A program made the position numbers and the translations under genes. Below the pieces are notes generated by a model. It saw only the letters and a program-made list of their open reading frames with translations, did no database searches and was not told the DNA's origin. Positions 26,073 through 34,414 of a stretch of DNA of 64,000 bases are shown piece by piece; the first letter of the stretch is position 1; each line of letters starts with the position of its first letter. Source of the DNA: Paenibacillus typhae (GTDB lineage Bacteria > Bacillota > Bacilli > Paenibacillales > Paenibacillaceae); contig NZ_FNDX01000020.1 in assembly GCF_900099765.1 (NCBI RefSeq), positions 1-64,000 of the forward strand, written 5' to 3'.

Positions 26073-26567
26073 ATGCCCTGGGTCATAGAGATGATTACGC
26101 AATACGGATATTTGGCAGTTTTCCTGCTCATGGCACTGGGAATTCTCGGCATACCTGTTCCGGACGAGCTGCTGATGCTGTTCGTAGGCTATCTGTGCTC
26201 GGTGATGGTGCTCAATTTTTCCGTTGCAGTAGTGGTTTGTTTCATGGGAGCTATAACAGGCACGCTAATCAGCTATACCATCGGGCGGAGAGTAGGCCAG
26301 CCGGTTGTCGAGAAATTCGGCAAATGGGTGGGCCTTACCCCCAGACGTTTTGCCAGTGTTAAAGGATGGTTTCAGAAGTTTGGCCACTGGACGGTGTTCA
26401 TTGCCTACTTTATTCCCGGATTAAGGCATGTCTGCAGCTACATTTCCGGCATCAGCGCGATGTCGTTCCGGAAGTACCTGCTGATCACCACGGCCGGTGC
26501 CTTAATCTGGTCCATTTTGTTTGTTTCTATTGGCTACTTTATCGGGGCCAGGTTATCCTTTGCATAG
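26073..26567 (+). CDS. DedA-family (VTT domain) membrane protein, YbfM-like
   Basis: A 164-residue protein with four to five hydrophobic segments. DedA marks are GIPVPDELLMLFVGYL near the N terminus, GAITGTLISYTIGRRVG, and the FIAYFIPGLRHVCSYISGI signature with Arg and Pro. Family members are linked to lipid scrambling or flipping; the nearest relatives sit beside pssA. It is the last gene of the apparent regulator-kinase-pssA-dedA operon, so it may flip phosphatidylserine or phosphatidylethanolamine. Confidence 0.85.
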   Translation: MPWVIEMITQYGYLAVFLLMALGILGIPVPDELLMLFVGYLCSVMVLNFSVAVVVCFMGAITGTLISYTIGRRVGQPVVEKFGKWVGLTPRRFASVKGWFQKFGHWTVFIAYFIPGLRHVCSYISGISAMSFRKYLLITTAGALIWSILFVSIGYFIGARLSFA

Positions 26568-26708
26568 CAGAAGGAAGAATTGGGCTTCCCTCCGGTTGAG
26601 CTGGCTATACCTTAAATAGGACAACGCTGCTGTTCATCCGTCCAAGCTTACCCGCTGCTCCTCTCATATCCTGAAAGTAGAATAGATGAGAGGATGTGTT
26701 AGTTTACT

Positions 26709-27116
26709 ATGGCAACAATTATTGATGTGGGCAGCAGTACAGCTTCAACCGGCAGCCAGACGATATCCATCCCGATCCTTGCACCGGGAGCGAATCTGAT
26801 TCTGGCAGAGTTTGGACTCTCAACGGTTACCGGCGGATCGGTTCTTTTAAATGCCAGCATTGGCTTTCAGACTACCTTGGGTGTTCCGAATGTAGTATTC
26901 ACCCTGTACCGGGACGGCCAGCCCATATATAATGTGGGATCAAGCGGACTGGCACTGCTGGCTATTCAGCCTATTGCCATGTCTTTTCTGGATAGAAGCG
27001 TACCTGCAGGCTACCATGCCTACTCTCTGGGAGTGGCCAATAACAGCCTGAACATTCTCCTGAATACGGCGAGTGTTACCGGGCCGGTAACGTATTCCGG
27101 AGTGTCCATCGGCTAA
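26709..27116 (+). CDS. Beta-rich hypothetical protein, possibly spore-surface
   Basis: A 135-residue protein without charge clusters or membrane helices, rich in Gly, Ser, Thr, Val and Ile (MATIIDVGSSTASTGSQTIS). The alternating pattern of small and hydrophobic residues, and the VVFTLYRDGQPIYNVG segment, suggest a jelly-roll fold like exosporium protein C. That link is by appearance only. The ATG follows a weak GGATGTG. A strong terminator lies 70 bases downstream. Confidence 0.55.
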   Translation: MATIIDVGSSTASTGSQTISIPILAPGANLILAEFGLSTVTGGSVLLNASIGFQTTLGVPNVVFTLYRDGQPIYNVGSSGLALLAIQPIAMSFLDRSVPAGYHAYSLGVANNSLNILLNTASVTGPVTYSGVSIG

Positions 27117-27186
27117 TAATACCCGTGGCGTATTTACATTCCATAGATTGCTTGTTATGATCAGAAGTATCAAAAGAGCTTACCCG

Positions 27187-27229
27187 AAGCGATTAAAGGA
27201 TGAATGACCTCCTTTAATCGCTTTTTTTT
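27187..27229 (+). terminator. Strong terminator
   Basis: A 14-bp perfect stem (AAGCGATTAAAGGA with TCCTTTAATCGCTT) and eight T. Confidence 0.92.
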
Positions 27230-27285
27230 GTGGCTTGTTTGCCGGGTTATTTTGTAGACTTTGTATGGTATTGGAGGCGTTTTGT

Positions 27286-28122
27286 GTGAAAAAAAGAGGT
27301 TACGAGCTGTTCATGCTGCTGGTTGGAGCGTTTTTGTTTGCGCTGGCAGTCAATGTATTTATTATCCCTAATGATTTTGGTGAAGGGGGAGTAACCGGGG
27401 TATCGATCATTCTCTTTTATCTGCTGAAATGGTCGCCGGCGCTGGTCGGCTTTACGCTCAACGGAATATTGCTGATTATCGGCTATAAGCTGCTGGATAA
27501 TAAAACAATCATCTACACCATTATTGCTGTGGCCTTTAACTCCCTGTTCCTGTATCTGACCGAGAGCTGGCGGATTGATTCCAGTGAGCCGGTGATTAAT
27601 GCGGTCTTTGCCGGTCTGCTTGCCGGTGGCGGGATCGGACTCATTATCCGGGTTGGCGGTACAACGGCAGGGACGACGATTCTGGCCCGGCTGGCCAATA
27701 AATACTGGGACTGGAATATCAGCTATGCACTGCTGTTCTTTGATCTGATCGTTGCCGGTCTGTCCGTCTTTGTCATCGGGCTCGAGAAGGTAATGTTCAC
27801 GTTCGTTATTCTCTTTATTGGAACCAAGGCAATGGAGTTCATCATTGAGGGGGTAAACCCCAAAAAGGCAGTAACGATCATATCGGCTGAGCACGACCGA
27901 ATTGCTGCAAAGGTTACAGAGCTTATGGACCGCGGAGTGACGGTGCTGCGGGGCTACGGCTACTACACCGGCGAGGACAAAAACGTGCTCTACATCGCCA
28001 TCAGCAAGCAGGAAGTCTCCATGCTCAAAAAAATCGTCCGGGCCGAGGACAAAAATGCCTTTGTCACGATCCATGATGTGCGCGATGTGTTCGGCGAAGG
28101 GTTTATTGATATCTCCAAATAA
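27286..28122 (+). CDS. YitT-family membrane protein
   Basis: A 278-residue protein with five or six hydrophobic helices in the first 190 residues (YitT membrane domain: FALAVNVFIIPNDFGEGGVT) and a C-terminal soluble DUF2179 domain (TIISAEHDRIAAKVTELMDRG and TGEDKNVLYIAISKQEV). I chose GTG at 27286, with TTGGAGG 8 bases upstream; the frame is open further up but without a site. The substrate of YitT proteins is not settled. Confidence 0.88.
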   Translation: MKKRGYELFMLLVGAFLFALAVNVFIIPNDFGEGGVTGVSIILFYLLKWSPALVGFTLNGILLIIGYKLLDNKTIIYTIIAVAFNSLFLYLTESWRIDSSEPVINAVFAGLLAGGGIGLIIRVGGTTAGTTILARLANKYWDWNISYALLFFDLIVAGLSVFVIGLEKVMFTFVILFIGTKAMEFIIEGVNPKKAVTIISAEHDRIAAKVTELMDRGVTVLRGYGYYTGEDKNVLYIAISKQEVSMLKKIVRAEDKNAFVTIHDVRDVFGEGFIDISK

Positions 28123-28220
28123 AAGCAGCCGGGCGAAAAGTCATTGCCGTTTCACCCAGTCAGCAGCGGGCAAATCACATATGCTATGGTGTACTCTCAA
28201 TCATGAAGGAGGAATTGGAA

Positions 28221-28355
28221 ATGGGTTGTTACGGTGAAAATGTAGGTCCGGTTGGCGGAGCGAACTGCGGATACGGCAGTCCTTTTACTTCAACTGCTGC
28301 TATTCTGGTATTGTTCATCCTGCTGGTTATCATCACTAAGGCTTTCTGGGTATAA
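28221..28355 (+). CDS. YjcZ-family sporulation miniprotein
   Basis: A 44-residue protein: a Gly/Cys/Asn-rich head (MGCYGENVGPVGGANCGYG), then one helix (TAAILVLFILLVIITKAFWV). This is the pattern of the YjcZ family. AAGGAGG lies 9 bases before the ATG, and a terminator follows. A paralogue with the same helix (ILVLFILLVIITKA) is found at 30571. Confidence 0.82.
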   Translation: MGCYGENVGPVGGANCGYGSPFTSTAAILVLFILLVIITKAFWV

Positions 28356-28372
28356 TTGACTTAATAAAAAAT

Positions 28373-28405
28373 GCTCTGCCGGACTTCCGGCAGGGCTATT
28401 TCTTT
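28373..28405 (+). terminator. Terminator of the YjcZ gene
   Basis: GCTCTGCCGG pairs with CCGGCAGGGC around a four-base loop, followed by TATTTCTTT. Confidence 0.8.
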
Positions 28406-28548
28406 GGAAGCTGAAGCGGGATCTGCAGGATATTTCCAAAAAAAAATGAAGTGAAACGGTTATTTGGCGGTTCGCAGACTGCCTTCTATGGGTAACTCCC
28501 TCTTTGAAGGTTCATATGAGATGAATCCTGAAGAGAGGGGGGAAACCT

Positions 28549-29325
28549 GTGTTTTATGATCAGTCGCCCTATGACATTAAACTGGATTGGGGTCAAAGAG
28601 GGGCGAGGGCTGCAGCAGAACGTGGGGACATCGTCGTTATGGTCGATGTATTAAGCTTCTCCTCTACCGTAGTAACGGCAGTTCAGCACAAGGCTGTCAT
28701 CTATCCGTATCCTTCGCCAGTCAATGAGCAGGCCAAAGCTTATGCCAAGGGGCTCGGAGCAGAAATTATCCGCGGCAGAGCCGAAGCGCTCAGAGCAGGA
28801 GGGCATTCCTTGTCGCCGCTGTCGTTCAGCTCGGCTGATTACGAGCGTGACTTTGTTCTGTGCTCCACGAACGGTGCGGCCTGCATATGGCTTGCGGCAC
28901 AGGTGCCTGCATTGCTGGTCGGCTGCCTCCTGAATGCTTCAGCAGTTGCCGACACTGCGAACAGGCTGAAGCTTGAGCTGGGGGCACCGGTTACCGTAGT
29001 GCCGTGCGGTGAGAAATGGCTGGATGTGATCGGTTCTGAAAACAATCTGCGTCCCGGCATTGAAGATTATCTGGGGGCTGGTCTGATTCTCTCCAAGTTA
29101 TCCGGAAGCAAGTCTCCGGAAGCGGAGGTTTGCATCGGTGCGCTGAGATCTTCCGGACAACGGATCAGGGAGCTGATCTGGGAGTCTGCCAGCAGCCGTG
29201 AACTGCGGGAACGGGGATACGAGGCAGATGTGACCTACTGCTGCCAGGTGGATATCAGCTATGCCGTGCCGGTACTGCAGCATAACCGGTTTGTTAATGT
29301 ACCCTCGCTTGCACAGAAAAAATAA
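28549..29325 (+). CDS. 2-phosphosulfolactate phosphatase family protein (ComB-like)
   Basis: A 258-residue protein. The ComB signature is VVMVDVLSFSSTVVTAV near residue 30, followed by FVLCSTNGAA (the S/TNG motif) and VVPCGEKW. Archaeal ComB removes phosphate from 2-phosphosulfolactate in coenzyme M synthesis. Bacillales use phosphosulfolactate in sulfolactate-related metabolism of spores, so the reaction may be kept here, but the true substrate is uncertain. The start is GTG behind GAGAGGGGGG. It is monocistronic, with its own terminator. Confidence 0.8.
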   Translation: MFYDQSPYDIKLDWGQRGARAAAERGDIVVMVDVLSFSSTVVTAVQHKAVIYPYPSPVNEQAKAYAKGLGAEIIRGRAEALRAGGHSLSPLSFSSADYERDFVLCSTNGAACIWLAAQVPALLVGCLLNASAVADTANRLKLELGAPVTVVPCGEKWLDVIGSENNLRPGIEDYLGAGLILSKLSGSKSPEAEVCIGALRSSGQRIRELIWESASSRELRERGYEADVTYCCQVDISYAVPVLQHNRFVNVPSLAQKK

Positions 29326-29411
29326 ATTTCATCCTGGCTTCAGCAGAATTTAATAAGGAATTAAGTTAAGGGATGTATAGTAATGACATACCCCCCTTAT
29401 TCATAGATTTG

Positions 29412-29444
29412 GACCCTGCCGGACGCCGGCGGGGTCATTTTTTT
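29412..29444 (+). terminator. Terminator after the ComB-like gene
   Basis: GACCCTGCCGG pairs with CCGGCGGGGTC, followed by A and seven T. Confidence 0.88.
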
Positions 29445-29545
29445 GAAATATCAGAAAGTATAAACTTGCAGATCTATACAGGTCTGATATTTCCCGCAGA
29501 AACGGTTGCCGCCTTTTTAAGAACGGCGAAGCCGTTTCTACTTGG

Positions 29546-30088
29546 TTAACGGATATGCCGCTGGATGAATTTTCTCTCCTCGCTCCGGTCCATCACCGCC
29601 ATCAGCTGCCCCTGAAATATCCGCCGCTGAATCTGGTCGATCCGCTGCAGAGCCAGCTCCTCAGGCACCTGGAACGTCGAAGCTAAGTAGTAGACGGCAT
29701 CCTCGCGCTGCTCAGGCAACGGTCCGGCAGAGATCATGGAATAGGGCATGGCTGCATAGAGAATAAAACGCTCGGATTCATCCTGCTGCGCCTGTGTGAA
29801 ATGTCCGGGCATCAGAATGCGGTTGCCGGCATGGCGGAGCAGATGGCAGAGCTCGTGAAGAAATTCGAGGCGCTGCAGCTCCGGCGGAAGCCGGTTGTCC
29901 AGGAACATCGTGTACATGCCCGCGGAGGCCTCGACGCTCTTGCTGCGCACATCCAGGTAATGGACCCAGATGTTCAGCCGTTCAGCTATGTACGGGATGG
30001 AGATATCCGCCGGCTTACGCACCTGCAGACGCTGATACAAATCCTCAGTCCAGCTCTCAAGGGCGGTCATTTGGTAGTAGGATTTCAT
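29546..30088 (-). CDS. ImmA/IrrE-family metallopeptidase
   Basis: A 180-residue protein. The zinc site HELCH spans residues 78-82 (HExxH), within RLEFLHELCHLLRHAG, the usual ImmA/IrrE context. Upstream lies the family segment ISIPYIAERLNIWVHYLD, and the C-terminal 70 residues are helical and charged. Such peptidases cleave phage or DNA-damage repressors. I chose ATG at 30088, with AGAGGTGAT just upstream. No Xre-type repressor gene is beside it. An SOS-like box lies 18-31 bases upstream of the start, which suggests a damage or repressor link. Confidence 0.85.
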   Translation of the reverse strand: MKSYYQMTALESWTEDLYQRLQVRKPADISIPYIAERLNIWVHYLDVRSKSVEASAGMYTMFLDNRLPPELQRLEFLHELCHLLRHAGNRILMPGHFTQAQQDESERFILYAAMPYSMISAGPLPEQREDAVYYLASTFQVPEELALQRIDQIQRRIFQGQLMAVMDRSEERKFIQRHIR

Positions 30089-30105
30089 AATATCACCTCT
30101 AAATA

Positions 30106-30119
30106 AGATCGTATGTTCG
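30106..30119 (-). promoter_or_regulatory. LexA/SOS-like box before the ImmA/IrrE gene
   Basis: On the minus strand this reads CGAACATACGATCT. It matches the Bacillus SOS consensus CGAACRNRYGTTYC at about 12 of 14 positions. The flanking plus-strand sequence CGTATGTTCGTATTTATG recurs exactly at the YolD-like promoter (34359-34376). Confidence 0.45.
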
Positions 30120-30208
30120 TATTTATGGGTAAAAGAAAAGCCCGGAGGGCTAGGGTTTACCGGCATCAGACCGGAACTGGCGTTCTTATGTATTTAAGAA
30201 TAAATCAA

Positions 30209-30385
30209 TTAAACCTGAATATCAAGTGTTTTTCCAAGATTCGGATGCGGGCTCTGCTGGAGCATCTGGGTCATATTCTGCGCCATGATTTCAGCTGAAT
30301 TCTTGGCCAGGTTCAGGACTTGAAGTCCGGCAGCCTGCTGCAGTGACACCTGGCTCATGGCAGTGGATAAGGCGGCAATGTCCAT
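30209..30385 (-). CDS. YjfB-family putative motility protein
   Basis: A 58-residue protein starting MDIAALSTAMSQVSLQQAAG, followed by LQVLNLAKNSAEIMAQN and ending SPHPNLGKTLDIQV. This is the full pattern of the YjfB family (putative motility protein). ACAGGAGGTG lies 4-8 bases before the ATG. It lies upstream of the ImmA/IrrE gene on the same strand, 89 bases before its SOS-like box. Confidence 0.85.
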   Translation of the reverse strand: MDIAALSTAMSQVSLQQAAGLQVLNLAKNSAEIMAQNMTQMLQQSPHPNLGKTLDIQV

Positions 30386-30570
30386 TTTGCACCTCCTGTT
30401 TCATTAAAATTGGGGTATGACCGGCACTCCTAATGTATATCGACTGCATAGCGAAGATTCATTAGCTTCGTTAGGCGAAGAGAACTGTTTGCCGTTTGGC
30501 CCAAACTGCAGGTATGCCTGCTACATACTCTGTGCTGTAGGCATTAAACATTTCAGGGGAGGAATAAAAA

Positions 30571-30729
30571 ATGGGTGCAGAATACGGTTGCGGTTGCGAA
30601 AACAATGTTGGCGGAGTAAATCAGGGGCCTCCGGTAGTGCCGGTAGTAAATCCTTGGATGACCTCGACCAATGCGATTCTGGTTCTGTTCATTTTGCTGG
30701 TTATTATTACAAAAGCCTGTATATTCTAA
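30571..30729 (+). CDS. YjcZ-family sporulation miniprotein
   Basis: A 52-residue protein with a Gly/Cys head (MGAEYGCGCENNVGGVNQGP) and the family helix (TNAILVLFILLVIITKACIF). GGGGAGG lies 8 bases before the ATG. The helix is almost identical to that of the protein at 28221, while the heads differ. It is expected at the spore or mother-cell membrane by family. Confidence 0.8.
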   Translation: MGAEYGCGCENNVGGVNQGPPVVPVVNPWMTSTNAILVLFILLVIITKACIF

Positions 30730-30801
30730 AAATAGTTCCGGCATATGCAGCTCCGCGCCAAGCGAAAGCCCGTGCGGAGCTGCTGCTGCTGTTGCAGCTG
30801 C

Positions 30802-31239
30802 TTACTTGAACATAAACTCTACCCGGGTTCCGTCGGCATAGCCTTCCAGCTGATTGCCTACCCAGCTGCCTGCACCGCGGTTATCGGCGGGAGTTATATA
30901 TTCGATGTCTGCTCCGGCACCGCCCTCTGTGCACATTGCCATCGGCCACTCATCGCGGTCGTAGCCTTTTTTGGTCGGTACCCCCTTAAGGGATTCCTTG
31001 CGGTTCTCCTCGGCATCCCCGCGGTTGATCGTACATATCGCTGACTCACCGTTTCTGATCGCTTCCTGGATATGCTCCGCGGTTTCAGGGTAACGGTCAG
31101 AGGGGAAAACCAGCTGTACAACCTCGGAATCGCCGGTGGGAGGCGTCGTGACGGACTGGCCGTTCTCCTCGAACCAGTAAGCTGCCAGAGCCAGCAGGAC
31201 AACAATAATAAGACTTGGGATAAATTTCTGTTTGTTCAC
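30802..31239 (-). CDS. NucA/NucB-type secreted deoxyribonuclease
   Basis: A 145-residue protein with an N-terminal signal or anchor helix (FIPSLIIVVLLALAAYW). The NucB domain follows: VFPSDRYPETAEHI, CTINRGDAEENRKESL, GYDRDEWPMAMC and GADIEYITPADNRGAGSWVG. The Asp-Glu pair of RDEWPM and the Asn of DNRGAGS are conserved in the sporulation nuclease NucB and the competence nuclease NucA. It starts at GTG 31239 behind GGAGGAG. It acts outside the cell on DNA, probably at sporulation. Confidence 0.85.
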   Translation of the reverse strand: MNKQKFIPSLIIVVLLALAAYWFEENGQSVTTPPTGDSEVVQLVFPSDRYPETAEHIQEAIRNGESAICTINRGDAEENRKESLKGVPTKKGYDRDEWPMAMCTEGGAGADIEYITPADNRGAGSWVGNQLEGYADGTRVEFMFK

Positions 31240-31379
31240 GTACTCCTCCTGATTATGCTGAAATCTTGTTGCCTGAGTCTATTCAGTATAGCTTATAATT
31301 AGCAGATTTTAGTATACTAAATTAAGAAAAAGAGATCGGTAAACCGGATGATGTCCGGAATGATCAGGAGGAGAGCCGG

Positions 31380-31799
31380 ATGAAATATAGTATTTCAATC
31401 GAAGATGAAACGCTGGTTGCTGCCGCACAAGAGATTATAACCAAACGCTACGAATGGGAGAGGCATCATGTCAGTGCGGCGCTGCGCACCAGGACGGGCG
31501 AGATTTTTACGGCGGTGCATCTGGAGGCCAGTCTGTCCCGTGTAACAGTCTGCGCAGAGGCAATGGTGATCGGCAAGGCCATTTCGGAGGGCTACAAGGA
31601 ATTTGATACCATTGTTGCAGTAAGGCATCCCGACCCGGATAGTGAAGACAGGGAGATCAGGGTGGTATCGCCCTGCGGGATGTGCCGGGAGCTGATTGCC
31701 GATTACGCGAGAGACTGCAAGGTGATTCTTCCAGGGGAAGAGGGGCTGGACAAAGCCGATATTCTTGATCTGCTGCCCCTTCGTTATTCCCGCAAGTAA
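31380..31799 (+). CDS. Cytidine deaminase-like zinc hydrolase
   Basis: A 139-residue deaminase. The zinc site consists of C58 in VCAEAM (with catalytic E60) and C99/C102 in PCGMCREL. The Cys-first CAE form fits tetrameric cytidine deaminases and blasticidin-S deaminase-like enzymes. The N-terminal segment EWERHHVSAALRTRTGEIF resembles the latter branch more than housekeeping Cdd. AGGAGGAG precedes the ATG. The substrate (cytidine, blasticidin or another nucleoside) is not decided. Confidence 0.78.
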   Translation: MKYSISIEDETLVAAAQEIITKRYEWERHHVSAALRTRTGEIFTAVHLEASLSRVTVCAEAMVIGKAISEGYKEFDTIVAVRHPDPDSEDREIRVVSPCGMCRELIADYARDCKVILPGEEGLDKADILDLLPLRYSRK

Positions 31800-31955
31800 G
31801 CAGCAAGCAAGTTTTTAGTATACATACAGGTAGTTGCATGAAAAGTTGAAGTGACTATATTTAAAAATTAAAATGATTATCGGTTTACCCGCCATCCGCC
31901 GCTTCCCTGCACCGGTTGTCCCCATACAATGGTACAAAAAAGGATGGTGGAACAG

Positions 31956-33419
31956 ATGGAACAGCGCATACTCCGGGATCTGCTCGATTCGGCATCCCGG
32001 CTGGTTAACGATGCAGCATGGCAGTCTGCCTTCCGCACCCTGCTGCGGGCTCCTGCCGATGAGAAGCTGGCAGCACCGGCGCTGAAGCTGCTGAACAGGC
32101 TGTATACCCTTCAAGGCAAAGGCTTGATCAGCGGAATACACGATTATCTGGAAAGTGCGGATGAGTTCAGCAACAAGCTTAAAGATACGAGCGGCCAATA
32201 TGCCGGGCTACACGGCTACGAGATGGGAGCAATCGGCAACCAGACTGAAGCGCTGATAGCGAATCAGCGTCAGTGGGTGACAGACAGTGCCATCCGCTGG
32301 CATAAGGCCGGCGGCATTGTCACCATGAGCTACCACGCCAGTCTGCCTGGGACAGCCCCGGCCTGGTCAAATGTCTCGATGAACCTTAGCGAGGCGGATT
32401 TTGCAAAATATATCACGCCTGGTACCCCTCAGTATACAGCGCTGCTGGCGGACCTCGACAAGACAGCCGTCTATCTGAAAAAACTGAACGATGCAGGGGT
32501 TCCCGTTCTCTGGAGACCTTACCATGAGATGAACGGCGGCTGGTTCTGGTGGGGACAGAAGGCCCGCTTCGTGGAGCTGTGGAGCCTGATGTTCGAGCGT
32601 TATACGGTCTACCACGGCCTGCACAATCTGCTGTGGGTGTGGAGCCCCAATGCCAAAAACCAGTGGAGTGAGGAGCCTGCCAAATACTATCCCGGCGCCG
32701 GCAGGGTGGATGTGCTGGCCCTGGACATTTATGATGGGGATTATAAAGCCAGTCATCATGACGGCTTGTGGGACCTAGGACGCGGCAAGCTTATTGCCAT
32801 CGGTGAGAACGGGAAGCTGCCTTCACCGGCAGAGCTGGCGAAATCGCAGAACAAATGGTCCTACCAGCTGACGTGGGCCAAGCTGCTGTATGAGCAGAAT
32901 ACAGAGTCAGTGATCAAATCCTTTATGAATGACAGCTTTGTGATCACCAGGGACGAGTATAAAGCCTTGGCTGCTGAAGGGGAGCAAACCTATCCTCCTG
33001 GAATCAGAGGCGAGTATTTCAATAACATCACGCTGAGCGGAGCTCCCGCACTGGTCCGGACAGATTCGGCCATTAACTTTTCATGGAGACAAACGAGCCC
33101 TGATCCGTTAATCAATGCCGACTTCTTCGCGGTACGCTGGACCGGTAAACTGAAGCCCGATTTCAGCGAAACCTATAATCTCTACACCTACTCGGATGAC
33201 GGCATACGGGTGTGGGTTGACGGGGTTCTCGTCATCGACAGCTGGATCAAGCAGAGCGGCACAGAGCGTACAGGAACTGTACAGCTGATTCAAGGCAAGC
33301 TGCATGAGCTGAAGGTAGAGTATTATGAGAACCAGGGAGATGCCAAGGCTATTCTGATGTGGGAGAGCCACAGCCAGCCCCGGGCCGTTATTCCCGCCAC
33401 AGCTTATGTGCTTGCTTAG
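31956..33419 (+). CDS. GH26 glycoside hydrolase (beta-mannanase type) with C-terminal PA14 domain
   Basis: A protein of about 487 residues. The GH26 domain carries WRPYHEMNGGWFWWG with the acid/base Glu (E191) and AIGENGKL with the nucleophile Glu (E284), and the LWVWSPN segment typical of beta-mannanases. From about residue 348 a PA14 domain follows (GIRGEYFNNITLSG, YTYSDDGIRVWVDG), which usually binds carbohydrate. I chose ATG at 31956 with AGGATGGTGG upstream; ATGs at 31929 and 31944 are less well placed. No signal peptide is visible from any of these starts, which is odd for a polysaccharide-binding architecture. Confidence 0.88.
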   Translation: MEQRILRDLLDSASRLVNDAAWQSAFRTLLRAPADEKLAAPALKLLNRLYTLQGKGLISGIHDYLESADEFSNKLKDTSGQYAGLHGYEMGAIGNQTEALIANQRQWVTDSAIRWHKAGGIVTMSYHASLPGTAPAWSNVSMNLSEADFAKYITPGTPQYTALLADLDKTAVYLKKLNDAGVPVLWRPYHEMNGGWFWWGQKARFVELWSLMFERYTVYHGLHNLLWVWSPNAKNQWSEEPAKYYPGAGRVDVLALDIYDGDYKASHHDGLWDLGRGKLIAIGENGKLPSPAELAKSQNKWSYQLTWAKLLYEQNTESVIKSFMNDSFVITRDEYKALAAEGEQTYPPGIRGEYFNNITLSGAPALVRTDSAINFSWRQTSPDPLINADFFAVRWTGKLKPDFSETYNLYTYSDDGIRVWVDGVLVIDSWIKQSGTERTGTVQLIQGKLHELKVEYYENQGDAKAILMWESHSQPRAVIPATAYVLA

Positions 33420-33436
33420 CCGGGCATGTTTGCAGA

Positions 33437-33465
33437 AGATCTCCAAATTTTTGGAGATCTTTTTT
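33437..33465 (+). terminator. Terminator after the GH26 gene
   Basis: AGATCTCCAAA pairs with TTTGGAGATCT, followed by T residues. Confidence 0.88.
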
Positions 33466-33579
33466 GCGATGAAGACGCTTTAAATTTGAAATTTAGAGCT
33501 TTTGAGCTATTTTTACATTTATTTCATTTGCGCTTTACAAAACCCGCCATTATTCTGTTAAGTGGAGGGATTTGAGACG

Positions 33580-34194
33580 ATGAAAAAAGCATTACTGATA
33601 ACCGTACTTTTAATGGGAATGATCCTTAGTGCCTGCAGCAATAACAGCTCTGCGCCAGCTTCAGAGGAGGAGGTTCAGGAGACTGTACAGAACTTCTACA
33701 ATGAAATGACGAAGTTTGACGAGATGGGCAAAACCTCGCTGGAAAATTTCAATGTGGCACTGACCTCTTATTCGACAGGAGCTGCCACGGACAAGGAGCT
33801 TGAAGAGGCGCTTGATTCCTTTCAGGATACAGCCTCTGATATTGCTGACCAGGTCAATGATGTGAAGATTTCCAAAAGTCTGCCGGACAATATTGAGACT
33901 CTGCTGAGAGATGCAGCCATTGCGTTCAAGAGTGCCTATTCCATCAAGGAGCAGGCTTCGCAGAGTGCGGCTTCCCCGGAGGTTACAGCAGACGAGTTCA
34001 ACGCCATGAACCAGCAGGCGGATGTAGCCATGCTGTACGGGATCTCTAAAGTGAATCAGGCCAGAGTCGCCGTAGGCTTGCTGGATGAGGACAGCGCAGC
34101 CGAGACGGAACTGGGGACCGTTCCCGGAACCGTAGTTGGTACAGAAGCAGGTGCCGTGGATACCGGAGCACAAACGAATACAAGCACAGAATAA
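33580..34194 (+). CDS. Lipoprotein of unknown function
   Basis: A 204-residue lipoprotein. The signal peptide MKKALLITVLLMGMILSAC ends in a lipobox with C19. The mature part is helical and acidic (EEEVQETVQNFYNEMTKFD), with a Thr/Gly/Ala-rich tail. The ATG at 33580 is preceded by GTGGAGG; an upstream in-frame ATG lacks one. No known domain is recognised. It should be anchored to the outer face of the membrane. Confidence 0.75.
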   Translation: MKKALLITVLLMGMILSACSNNSSAPASEEEVQETVQNFYNEMTKFDEMGKTSLENFNVALTSYSTGAATDKELEEALDSFQDTASDIADQVNDVKISKSLPDNIETLLRDAAIAFKSAYSIKEQASQSAASPEVTADEFNAMNQQADVAMLYGISKVNQARVAVGLLDEDSAAETELGTVPGTVVGTEAGAVDTGAQTNTSTE

Positions 34195-34226
34195 AGAAAT
34201 TTTTTATGCGGATGATGAATTTCATT

Positions 34227-34261
34227 AAAGGCGCTGTACAGCATAGCTGTGCGCGCCTTTT
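34227..34261 (+). terminator. Terminator after the lipoprotein gene
   Basis: AAAGGCGC pairs with GCGCCTTT, with an inner ACAGC/GCTGT stem, followed by T residues. Confidence 0.75.
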
Positions 34262-34320
34262 GCTTGCGGCTTGCAGCATGTACCTATGAATGGAGATTCG
34301 GCTGTTGTTATTTTTTGTGC

Positions 34321-34368
34321 TTGATTAAAAACCGGATCTGCAGCTATAATAATACAAACGTATGTTCG
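34321..34368 (+). promoter_or_regulatory. Promoter with LexA (SOS) box for the YolD-like gene
   Basis: TTGATT (34321-34326), an 18-base spacer, and TATAAT (34345-34350). A SOS box follows at 34355-34368, CAAACGTATGTTCG; its reverse complement CGAACATACGTTTG matches the Bacillus consensus CGAACRNRYGTTYC at 13 of 14 positions. The box covers the expected start point, so LexA would block transcription. Confidence 0.75.
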
Positions 34369-34414
34369 TATTTATGAAGCGCGAGTAATTACTACAACAT
34401 AAGGAGGAACGGCG

